Part shown: positions 7,534 to 16,800 of the stretch, one piece after another
Numbering within the stretch: the stretch's first letter is position 1
Layout: every line of letters begins with the position of its first letter
Assembly: GCA_964469565.1 (NCBI GenBank)
Contig: CAYXZD010000009.1
Span: 62,001-126,000, forward strand
Reading direction: 5' to 3'
Source of the DNA: GCA-2720975 sp964469565
GTDB taxonomy: Bacteria; Planctomycetota; UBA1135; GCA-002686595
Length of the DNA stretch: 64,000 bases
The notes under the pieces: generated by a model
Seen by the model: only the letters and a program-made list of their open reading frames with translations
Told to the model about the DNA's origin: nothing
The model's database searches: none
Position numbers and translations under genes: made by a program

Positions 7534-10353
7534 CTACTCATCCCCACTTTCGGTGGATTTCGACTCCGGCGGGCCTGGAATCTCCAACCGCTTGCGGAAC
7601 AGTGTGAACAATTCGCTGACCCTGTTGTGTTGATAGGCGAGGCGCGAAATGTCCTCTAGGACGAGCGGGTCAATGTCTTCGGTGGGGCCCGATAATTCTG
7701 GGTGGAGGGTGAGTTGTTGTTGTATTTTGGCCAAGACCTCCACCTCCATCATCCGCAGTAGCTTGAGTTCAGCCACATCGGGAACCAAGGGGGGCGGCGG
7801 CTGGGGCCCGGATCCTCCGGGAGGGCCCTCCTGGCGTTCACTGAGTTCTTTCTTGAGGGCTTCCTGCAGCCATGTCAGGTTGCGATGCACATCGGCCTGA
7901 ACTGCTTGCACCCGCTCACCACTTTGGTAGCCACCATTCTCACCCATATCTCTCGCGATCCGAGCTAGGTCCGTTTCCACATTGCGAACGACCTCGGCGA
8001 ACACGTACACGCCTTCATTCTCAATGGCTTCACGGACCTTCGTGGCACGCTGTCCAATGGACTCGAATTCCCGGCCCACATTGCGCAACTGCACTCGGTC
8101 CGAACGCGAGATGCGTGTACGACCTGCTCGGGCAGTGTGGATCTCTTTTGTGGCCCGTTGTTGTTCCGCTAGCAATGTCAGCATGGCATCCACTTCCTCA
8201 GTGACACGGAACAGGAGCTCCTCCTGGCGCAGTTGTTGATACTGTTCCTCCTCTTCTTTGAGATCCTCGAGAGCATCACGAATCTCACGTTCAGTCTGCT
8301 CTTCTTGCCGGGTGGCCTGATCCAGCTGGCCCTGGCTAAGAGACTCCTGCGCCGCTCCTGCGGATTTTGAGGCCTTGCCCATGTCAGGTTGGGGCAATGG
8401 AGAGTCACGCTCTTCGTTCAATTGGGCGAGGGAGAGGAGTTGTTCCTTGATCTGTTTCTGCTTCGCGGCCAAGTCCATGGCGCGTTGCTTCTGCTCCTCG
8501 GTTTGTGGCTCAACACCCCCTTCCACTGATCGCTGAGCCCTTTCCAATTCATCGATGGCCGTGCGTTGTAGCTCCTGGGCTTGGATCGCTTGCTGACCGG
8601 CTTGCAGCTGTTCGGCTGCGGTCTGCATGGCCTTCTGTGCCTTCCGCATGGCCTCCTGGGCTTGCGCCTGCGCTTGTTGACTCAATGAGCCCTCCCCCGC
8701 CTGCGCTTGCAACTCCTCGACCTGTTCCGCTAGGGCTGCTTGACGCTCCTGCAGGGCCCTAGTTTCGTCGGAGTCGGTGGCTTGCCGGGCAGCGGCGAGG
8801 GCCGCCTCGAGTAGGGCAAGGGCCTCCTCTAGGGCCTGGGTTCCGCGTGCGCTGGCGATGCGGCCCGCCTCGGGTTCTTCCATGCGGGCGGCTTGGGCTC
8901 CCTCTTCAAGCTCACGTCCTGCTCTTTCAAGGACAGCCTGGAGGTCGTCGGCCTGGGGGAGCGGACCCTGCCTGGCTGCACTGCGGACTTCTTTTCCCAA
9001 TGCACGTGCTTCGCGGGCACCCTCGTCTTGGGCTGCCTCGAGAGCTTCGGCCATGAGACCCTGGGCAGCGAGGGCTTGGTCGAGGGCATTGAACGCCTCG
9101 GCCAGTTTGCCCCGGGGATCGCTCTCTCCCCGGCTAGCAGGGTTCAAGAGGGAGGCTAGGCGTTGGGCTGTCTTGCCCGCTGCACTCTCACGCTGTGAGA
9201 GTTGCTCGGCAACTGAGCGGGCGGCTTCAAGGGAATCCTGCGCTTGCTGGTCGGCCTCCCCCTCTAAGACCTTCATCGCAGCCAGGGATTGCTGGGCTCC
9301 TTGGGCAGCTGCTCGCAATTCGGCGGGGCTCTTGGCGTTGGCTGCTTGGTCAACCACGTGCTGCAGTGCTTCGGCGATTTCGCGAGCCTGTTTCTGACTC
9401 GATGCGCTGGCCTCTCGTGCCGCGCGTTGCGCGGCTTCGTCGAGGAGAGTTGGGGCATGACCCGCCTCTAGATCCTGGGCAGCCCGGTCGAGGGCAGCCG
9501 TTGCCTCATGGAGGCGGGAGGCGCTCCCCCGGTCCGCGCGAGCCTTCTCGAGTGCGGTCCGCAATTGCTGCAATTGCTCTTGGCCGGCGGGGTCCCACTG
9601 CTCAAAGACCTCTGTGCTAACGGCTTGGGCTTTGAGCAAGTCGCGCAGGCGTTGGCGAAGCGCTTCCAAATCGAAGATCCCCGCCTTGCGCAGGCGATCT
9701 TCTGAGTCGGCGAGAATAGCGCGTTGCTCGGCAATGGCTTCGGCTAGGCCAGTCTCAAGGGCCTTGTGGGCCTCATTCTTCGAGTCTGCCTGCAGAGCGT
9801 TTGTTTGCTCTCGCAATTGGCGTTCTTCGTCTGCCAATTGACTGAGGGCAGCCTGCACCTTGTTCAATTGGTCTAACTCATCTTCAAGGCTCTCGAGGCC
9901 CTGCCGATCCATGAGAATGTCGAGGAGACTTGTGAGCGTCTCCAGGATGCGCTCTTGGTTTTGGAGGGCGTTATTCGTACGGCCTGTGCGGATGTCCTCC
10001 CGGGTGATTTCCATCCACTCTTCGAGGGTATGAGCCTGCCCATCGCCTCTCCTGTGATCGACGTGTTTGATGCCAGCACGCAGGAGTTCCGCTGCGTGGA
10101 CACGTCCCTCGGCCTCGAGTCGTTGAGCCAGGGTAACCATGGTTTCGCGCAGGCGGTGCAGTTGGCGATGGAGCAACATTTGCTCCTCGGCCAAGGCCGC
10201 TTGCTCACGTGTGAGATCCTCCTGAGCTTGGGACCGGGGCACGAGAAGGCTGAGGAGCATGAACCCAGCAGCCATTCCCCGCAGGCCGGAGGCGCCCGCG
10301 AATCCGGTGTCTGGACGCACACTTGTTGTGGTCTGAGGGAGGGGCATTGCCAT
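7534..10353 (-). CDS. exported giant Ala/Glu/Gln-rich coiled-coil protein
   Basis: A 939-residue protein. Residues about 25-44 (GMAAGFMLLSLLVPRSQAQ) form a signal peptide. Nearly everything after that is heptad-like coiled coil, rich in Ala, Glu, Gln and Leu, for example residues 195-260 and 560-640. A short proline-rich spacer (GPPGGSGPQPPPPLVPD) occurs near residue 860, followed by a C-terminal helical segment. The start lies 3 bases from the stop of the DUF4175-like membrane protein, and in planctomycete genomes such a pair recurs in MoxR/vWA operons. A structural or stalk role at the membrane is likely but unproven. The composition makes by-eye homology unreliable. Confidence 0.7.
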   Translation of the reverse strand: MAMPLPQTTTSVRPDTGFAGASGLRGMAAGFMLLSLLVPRSQAQEDLTREQAALAEEQMLLHRQLHRLRETMVTLAQRLEAEGRVHAAELLRAGIKHVDHRRGDGQAHTLEEWMEITREDIRTGRTNNALQNQERILETLTSLLDILMDRQGLESLEDELDQLNKVQAALSQLADEERQLREQTNALQADSKNEAHKALETGLAEAIAEQRAILADSEDRLRKAGIFDLEALRQRLRDLLKAQAVSTEVFEQWDPAGQEQLQQLRTALEKARADRGSASRLHEATAALDRAAQDLEAGHAPTLLDEAAQRAAREASASSQKQAREIAEALQHVVDQAANAKSPAELRAAAQGAQQSLAAMKVLEGEADQQAQDSLEAARSVAEQLSQRESAAGKTAQRLASLLNPASRGESDPRGKLAEAFNALDQALAAQGLMAEALEAAQDEGAREARALGKEVRSAARQGPLPQADDLQAVLERAGRELEEGAQAARMEEPEAGRIASARGTQALEEALALLEAALAAARQATDSDETRALQERQAALAEQVEELQAQAGEGSLSQQAQAQAQEAMRKAQKAMQTAAEQLQAGQQAIQAQELQRTAIDELERAQRSVEGGVEPQTEEQKQRAMDLAAKQKQIKEQLLSLAQLNEERDSPLPQPDMGKASKSAGAAQESLSQGQLDQATRQEEQTEREIRDALEDLKEEEEQYQQLRQEELLFRVTEEVDAMLTLLAEQQRATKEIHTARAGRTRISRSDRVQLRNVGREFESIGQRATKVREAIENEGVYVFAEVVRNVETDLARIARDMGENGGYQSGERVQAVQADVHRNLTWLQEALKKELSERQEGPPGGSGPQPPPPLVPDVAELKLLRMMEVEVLAKIQQQLTLHPELSGPTEDIDPLVLEDISRLAYQHNRVSELFTLFRKRLEIPGPPESKSTESGDE

Positions 10354-10356
10354 GGG

Positions 10357-12711
10357 CTAGTTGTCCTCTGCGAAACGCTGCGTTCGTTGTTTGAGGCTCC
10401 TCTGGTGATTCAAAATGTCCCGAGTGAGCGTGAGTATTGACTGGAAGTTGTCCCATTCACCTAGCTTGGTCAGCAAGGCGTCGAGTCCCTTTTGCGCATT
10501 GACTTGGGCGATCAGGGCATCTTCGGTGAGGGCTAACCGACGCGCAGGGTTGGCGGCGTCGCGTGCGTCACTCAAGAGGATGGAGGCCTGCTTTGCGTGA
10601 TCCTCACTGACACTCAACGCGAGGGTGACCATCTCCACGAGGTCTCCGGCCAGCTCTGCTTGACCCAGTTCCCCTGCCTGGTAGGCGGCACCGAGTGCAC
10701 GCCAAGGGGCGGGTGAGAATCCGCGCCGACTCTGCATTGATTGCCCACGCTCTAGATGATCGAGAAGGGCCCCTCCCCGTGAGTCAATTCGGGTGTAGAG
10801 CAGCCCACTCGTAATCAAAGCCAATTCCCGCCCGAGCGCATGCACATCGCCTTGTAGCCGCTTGGCGCCGTGCAGGGCCGGGCCGTACTCGGGGGATCCG
10901 CTGATTCCCCCTGGAGCGGGATCTGGGGTGGACTCGGTTGCGCCCGGATTGGGCTCTGCATCGCTACCCTTGCTGGGGGCGAGGGAGGCCACGAGCTGGC
11001 GGATGGCATTCACCTGGCTCCTGCCCAGGTCATAGGTGCTACTTGCCCGTTCTCCGGCCCGTGCGAGCTGGTCCTTGAGGTCACGCAAGTACTCATCACT
11101 ACTGACGACACGCAAGTGGACTGGGGCAGATAGGGTGACCCCTGCTTTGGGTTGACGGCTATCCACCGCTTCGACTCGCAGGACCCAAGAGGTCCCCACC
11201 GCAGGGACACCCAACCCGCTGAGTTCATCGACTTCTAGTCGGGTGGCGGCGATGTGCCGGTCGCCACTGCTGTTCGATGATTCCGCGGTATGGGGGATGG
11301 CTGTGCTGCTGAGGGGGCTCTCTCGAATCAGGACCCCATCTTTCTGCTCGTCGCTCAGCTTCCATTGAATCTGGGCGATGGCAAAATCGTCTTCGACTCG
11401 CACGCGTAGGGGAATGGCTCCACCGGCGACAATGTCGACCTCGGCGGCAGTCGGTGCAAGCAGAAACACCTCCGGGCGGCGATCGTTGACTACGCTTAGA
11501 GCGTAGAGGCCTGGGTTGGGATTGGGGAGACCGGAATCATCGACAAGATCGAAGGTGACCCGCAGGGATTGTTCCGCCAAGAGTTCAAATCCAAGACCCC
11601 GCTCGCCTTCATTCTCGTTTCCACCGGGGAATGAGCCTGCGGTCAGGGCGAGGGTCTCATCAGCGGGTAACAGGCGAGCTGAACCGGTAGCGCTGCTAGG
11701 TGTGGGCAGGATGCTGACGCGGACTGTGGAGTTTTGGAGTACCTCGATGTCAGGGTTATTGCTCACGGTGGGGCGCAGACCGGTGTACTTGGGCGGGGTG
11801 ACCTCCCATGCGATTCCCGCCACATCCGGAGGCTGCAGGACTGTGAGTTGAGCGCGCATGGCAACATCGGTGTGGTCACCTCCAGTCACGTAAAACCCCA
11901 TGTCCTCCTGAACCGAACGCAACAAGGTCCGGAAAAGGGGCGTCCCCCCTGAGGTCAAGAGGCTCTGGTGTCCGCTATCAAAGTTCAGCTGCACATGTTC
12001 GGGAATGACTCCTTCGGCACGTATCAGAACAGAGACATCGCTCCCACGAGCCGCATAGATGTGCAGCTGCTCCTCTTCTTGTTCTACGCGCAGCTGTGCA
12101 CCTACGCTGGGAACTTCGATGAACAAGTGTGTGGCTTGGGGCCAGGCGAGATCCAGTCCAAGGGCGCGCTGCAAAAAGATCTGGGTGAGGGCAGGCCGTG
12201 CGCCAAGAGTCAAAGTGCACAGGACCAATGCAGCAAGCCCTGCCAGCATCCGCGCTCGCGGCCCGCGCGGGCGAAGCACGGGATGGTGCTTCAGGGATCC
12301 CGCCCGTTGCTCAGCTTGCTCGACAACAGCCTTGACCAAATCCCCCCGTATTCCATCGGCCCCACGGGTGTTGAGTTGTACTGCGCTGACAAGTAGATCG
12401 TGGCTACCGGGATGGGCCTGCTCTACGAGTCGCGCCAGTCCTGCGGGCCCCGGCATCGATCCGAGGGGGCGCTGCAGATGGGTGCGGAGAAGCACGACGA
12501 TGAGGCCGACAAGCAGGGTGCTATTGATGAGCCGTGGAATGCGTGGCAGATCGAGGAGCAGGTCAGTGGCGTACATCCCCATCAGCCACACACAAGCTCC
12601 CACCAGCAGCGAACCGAGTCCATGCAGCCAAACCTGGCGCACAAGGGCAGCCCGCAGATGATCGAGCAGTGCGCTGAGACGCGGCGTGGGGATTTGGGGC
12701 GATGGGCTCAA
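10357..12711 (-). CDS. DUF4175-like membrane protein
   Basis: A protein of about 784 residues. Two membrane segments lie near the N-terminus (LHGLGSLLVGACVWLMGMY and STLLVGLIVVLLR) and a third around residues 165-185 (MLAGLAALVLCTLTLGARPA). A large extracytoplasmic part with Ig-like beta strands follows (PPDVAGIAWEVTPPKYTG, IPLRVRVEDDFAIAQIQWKL), then a helical C-terminus. The layout matches DUF4175-type proteins of Bat/MoxR operons. Start choice: ATG at 12822 would overlap the upstream gene by 107 bases, while TTG at 12711 begins 4 bases after that gene's stop, so TTG is preferred; the true start is uncertain. It probably anchors the exported coiled coil encoded next. Confidence 0.65.
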   Translation of the reverse strand: MSPSPQIPTPRLSALLDHLRAALVRQVWLHGLGSLLVGACVWLMGMYATDLLLDLPRIPRLINSTLLVGLIVVLLRTHLQRPLGSMPGPAGLARLVEQAHPGSHDLLVSAVQLNTRGADGIRGDLVKAVVEQAEQRAGSLKHHPVLRPRGPRARMLAGLAALVLCTLTLGARPALTQIFLQRALGLDLAWPQATHLFIEVPSVGAQLRVEQEEEQLHIYAARGSDVSVLIRAEGVIPEHVQLNFDSGHQSLLTSGGTPLFRTLLRSVQEDMGFYVTGGDHTDVAMRAQLTVLQPPDVAGIAWEVTPPKYTGLRPTVSNNPDIEVLQNSTVRVSILPTPSSATGSARLLPADETLALTAGSFPGGNENEGERGLGFELLAEQSLRVTFDLVDDSGLPNPNPGLYALSVVNDRRPEVFLLAPTAAEVDIVAGGAIPLRVRVEDDFAIAQIQWKLSDEQKDGVLIRESPLSSTAIPHTAESSNSSGDRHIAATRLEVDELSGLGVPAVGTSWVLRVEAVDSRQPKAGVTLSAPVHLRVVSSDEYLRDLKDQLARAGERASSTYDLGRSQVNAIRQLVASLAPSKGSDAEPNPGATESTPDPAPGGISGSPEYGPALHGAKRLQGDVHALGRELALITSGLLYTRIDSRGGALLDHLERGQSMQSRRGFSPAPWRALGAAYQAGELGQAELAGDLVEMVTLALSVSEDHAKQASILLSDARDAANPARRLALTEDALIAQVNAQKGLDALLTKLGEWDNFQSILTLTRDILNHQRSLKQRTQRFAEDN

Positions 12712-12715
12712 GGGA

Positions 12716-13885
12716 TCAGCGCTGGAAAATTGGAAGTAGGCAGTAGGGGATTTCAAGGATGAGAACACCCACGGCAGTACTGAATGCGGACCCGGGCCCA
12801 GCCCCACAGCGCCACGAGCCATTGGGTTCCTGGTGCTTCAAGAGCCAACTGCGAATGTTCGTAAAATACAGCTCCCAAGCCGAACCCCCTTGGGTGTACA
12901 TGGCTTGCACAGCGTAGTAATGGCCATACCAAAAGAAGTAGTGCCTGCGAGCACCCCACTGGCTGTTGAACAGGGACAAGCTCCGGTTGAGGAACTCGAT
13001 GCCTGACTGAATCAGGTCGCTGGAGTAAATCCCAAGTCCGTGCAGTGCTGTGACTCCCGCCGCCGTCAGTGGGAAGGTCGTGCGTGATTTGTTGTCTCTT
13101 TGATAGTGAAAGGTCCCGCGCTCATTGAGCGAGCGGTAGACCCGGCTGGCCTGTGGGTTGGGGTTGTCCTTGAAGGCCGAATCGACAACGTATTGCGTGG
13201 CCTTTTCAATCGTGCGCGTGGGAACTCGAATGCCAATATTGCGGGCAGCCCTCAAGGCAAGCACTTGGCACACGACGATGGACATGTCCGACTCCCGGGC
13301 GAGGGGCACGTACCGCCAGCCACCCTCACTGTTTTGGCACTTGACGATGAAGTCGACCGCACGTTGCAACTTGATGCGAACATCGTCGCGGTGGGTCATG
13401 CCGTAGATTTCCGCCAAGAACAAGGTCGCAAAGGCGTGGCTGTACATCCGCGTTCCGCCGTGGGTGATGTACCCGTCTTCTTGAACGCAGCTGAGTATGA
13501 AATCAAGGGCCCGCTCCACGACGAGCCCGTATTGGCCCCGGCCTGGGAGGTGGCCGCCCGCCAGAAACGCGATTCCAGCCAGGCCCGTCACGCCAACGTG
13601 GCCGCGGGCCCCTGATGTGACCCGGTAGGTTTCGTTTAGCTTGAAGCCAACATCCGCAGACCAAGCACCCGACGAGTCCTGTTGGCTTGCGAGCCAACTC
13701 AGTCCGCGGGCGGCCGCCTGCTCTTGCTGTTCTGTAATCTTGACTCGGGGTTGATCTGATGCCGCCCTCGTCTGGCTCAACTGGGCTTCGCAGGGGGCAG
13801 GGGCCAAGACCATCAGCACTCCACACGCGATCAATGCTCGCGAGAAAGGCATCCCGCATCGGCACTTGATTGATGGTGTGTTCAT
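12716..13885 (-). CDS. secreted prenyltransferase/squalene-oxidase repeat protein (paralog)
   Basis: A 389-residue protein with a signal peptide (PFSRALIACGVLMVLAPAP, Ala-x-Ala site near CEAQ) and toroid repeats: GLSWLASQQDSSGAWS, GVTGLAGIAFLAGG, NSEGGWRYVPL, GVTALHGLGIYSS and PNGSWRCGAGPGS. It is homologous to 5238-6566 and shares its closing LPxFQR. The ATG overlaps the TGA of the PQQ-like gene (ATGA), which fixes the start and indicates translational coupling. Function unknown; as with its paralog, the absence of a DXDD or DDXD motif argues against a terpene-cyclase activity. Confidence 0.75.
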   Translation of the reverse strand: MNTPSIKCRCGMPFSRALIACGVLMVLAPAPCEAQLSQTRAASDQPRVKITEQQEQAAARGLSWLASQQDSSGAWSADVGFKLNETYRVTSGARGHVGVTGLAGIAFLAGGHLPGRGQYGLVVERALDFILSCVQEDGYITHGGTRMYSHAFATLFLAEIYGMTHRDDVRIKLQRAVDFIVKCQNSEGGWRYVPLARESDMSIVVCQVLALRAARNIGIRVPTRTIEKATQYVVDSAFKDNPNPQASRVYRSLNERGTFHYQRDNKSRTTFPLTAAGVTALHGLGIYSSDLIQSGIEFLNRSLSLFNSQWGARRHYFFWYGHYYAVQAMYTQGGSAWELYFTNIRSWLLKHQEPNGSWRCGAGPGSAFSTAVGVLILEIPYCLLPIFQR

Positions 13886-16800
13886 TTCATGATCTCCATA
13901 TTGCGCGCACCACTCAGGATGAGTGCGTCTCCCAGGGTGCTAAAGTACAAGGCTGACTCCGTGCTGCGCCATAGATTCGGGTCCAGTGGCTGGTCGGAGA
14001 GGACCTTTCCACTGCGGCGATCAAGAAACATGAGGGCTGCTTCGCGCCCCCGGGACCCTGGCGCCCCGGTAGGCTTCTTGTAGGCCAAGGCTACTGTACT
14101 TTTTGAGATGGATGGCAGGGGCATGGAACCCGTTACCTGCCCCATGAACTTGGGTAGGCGAGAAGACCAACGCTCCCCGTGGTGGAGGTGAATCCCCCTC
14201 AGGGAGGGCGCTTCCCGGGGGCCGTCAGGGCGGCGAAGGGCAAACACGTAGGGCGAGTCGAGTTGGGTGTGACCACGTTTGAAGATTCCCACCAAGGTGT
14301 CTTCGTCAGACAGGGCAGTCACAGGGCGATTGGCGAGGGCCCCTAGGCCTGTATTCAATTCGTATAATCCGGCTGTGGGGTGCCTTGGTGCGCCGGGATC
14401 GGCCGGCAGCAGGTGCAAGTAGTGCCGGTCACTTGCAGTGAGAATAGCCTGCAATTCCATTTCCCCCATGGGGAGGTTGGCAAAGGAAATCCGCCATGCC
14501 TGTTCACCGTTATCGAGGTCAAAGGCCAGGCAGTGGTTGCGCTCGGGACGCATCTTGCAGTGAAGGTTTGGCAGGATGAGTCGCTTACCATCAATCCATG
14601 CGCTGGCGGCCGTGGATTGGAAGCAATCTCCGAGTTCCACCTTGGCTGTGTGGCGTCCGGTAAACAAATCAAAGATCAGTGCGGATCCAGCAGAGGTGGG
14701 GAGCAGCACCAAATGCTCGGGGCCGAGAATCGGTTGGGCGTGGTGGTTCAGATGATTGAACTGGAAGCTCCAGAGCTGCAGTCCAGTGGCAGCGTCAAGC
14801 CCCACTAGACGAACGAATCGCCCCCCCGTCTCTGTATGAGCACTCTCGCGCACCACGATCACGCCGTTGATGCAATTGAGTGCAACCACGTCCAGCGATC
14901 CAGAATGCCACTGCCAGATGGGTTGGCCCGTTTCGCGGTCGAGGGTATAGACCCGGCCGATGCAAGCTACGTGGACTCGACCTGGACTCGTGTCGACTGC
15001 AAACTCAAAGCGGGCAGGCAGGGTGGATAGGGTACGGATGCCTGAGGTGCGGAAAGACATGCGCCAGAGCGTCTCAGGCACGGTTTCATCGGAAAAGGCG
15101 TAGATGCGTTGACCGTCGCAGTACACGTTGACGCTCTGAGCGGGTGAGCCATCTTGAACGCTGTGGTGCTGCAGGCTAGGGGGGACCGAACCGAGGGGTC
15201 GCATACTCTGCGTAGACGGATAGCGCGGGTCGCCTACGGGTGAAATCTGGTGATCAAAGGTAGGGGGAGCGGCCGTGGCTGGTGGCGGGGGAAGCCAGCG
15301 TTCTTGCTGGGCCAACTGGCCCAAGGCAATAGGATTATCTCCGTCTACACTCCAGGTCAGCATGGGGCGTTGCTTCGCCAGCTTCTGCATCCAGTGGCGA
15401 GCTAGGTTGAGGCTGCCCCTCTCTGCCAGCGCGTCGACCAAGTCCAGCACTTGGCGGAGTTCTTGAGGGGAAGCGGATTTGGCCGACCAATGCTCACTGA
15501 GTGGGTCTAGGACTATGCCGATGAGAGACTTCAGGTCTCCGCTCTTGCGTACCGCCTTGATACGCAGATCGTTGGCCCGACTGGCCGCCATGGAATGGGG
15601 GTAGAGGCGCGAGACCTCTTCGAGGTGGAGAAGGTCTTCGCGTGCCACAGCGTCCTCTAGATGGTGCGCAGCAGCCACTTCATAAGGCTCGTAGCCGTCC
15701 CTAACCCCATGACGGAGGTTCTCGGCGATGCGATCGGCGGCCCAAGCCCAAGCGTTTTCCGTGGGGAGACTCACCTTGGCATAGCGGGCGAGGATGGTGT
15801 GCAGGGGAGCCAACTCATCAGGCTGCCCTGCATGGTGCAGGCAGCGCTCCATGGCGACGAATAGACCCGTGGGGACCGCCAGAGTCTGGGTCTCTGAGTC
15901 AGGAGGGGTAAGCGTTGAACTTGTGGGAATGAGCCGACCCTTCCACTGGGCTGCACCCTGCTGCCCCGCAGGTACTTGAACACTAATCCATTGATCGGCA
16001 TGGTCCGCCTCTAACCGATCGAGAACTGCGAGCCATGCGGCCTCATCTCGGTCGCGCACGATGGCCTGCTGCTCCAGCAAGGCAGCGAGGTGCTCGGTGG
16101 GCGACTGGCCCCGTAGGTCGGCCTCTTTGAGGCTACGGAGTGCAGCTTGGGGGTTGGCACTCCAGCGCTGACTCCTGGCCTGCACCATGAGGATCTGGTA
16201 CAGCGTGGTGTTGAGCTGGGGGTCTGTGTTGGCCGTGTCAGTGCCAAGATAGGGGGCCAACCCCTGTTGGGCCAATTCCAAAAAGCGAACCGATTCTCGG
16301 TAGTCCTGTTCGGCGAGTGAAGACTTGGCACGATTGAAATACAGGGTGGCTAATCCGATTTGTTCCGAAGCCTCTTCGGGGTGAGCTGCAGCGAGACGTC
16401 GCGCTCGGTCAATCAAATCGTCCCAGACGAAATGGGCGCTCAATTGAAAAGCAGATAGGCTAACCAGCAATCCCTCGCTCAGCAGCAGGTTTCCGGGGCG
16501 AGTATTCATGGCAATCGAATGGCTCAACCGCCCGGTGCTGCGCTGGATGACGTGAACTTCTTCGTTAATGGGGAGCCAGATCTCCTTGCCGTTGAGTACG
16601 GGTCGCGCGCTGCGTGTGAGGGTGCGGTCTGCCGGGTACAACCACAGACGGTGGAGTGGGGCCTCCTTATGCAGCCCGCGTGGCGCACGCAGTGCGACGA
16701 GCCGTTTGCCCCACAAAAAAACGTCCTTCCCATGGGCCCCCACGAAGGTGTGCAATTGTTGGCCCGCTGTGCTCAATCCCGCCTGAACCTGTAGCTCTGG

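Noticed and set aside
13100..13615. 171-codon plus-strand open frame
   Set aside because: It is a shadow of the prenyltransferase-repeat gene on the other strand; GC-rich DNA produces many such frames.
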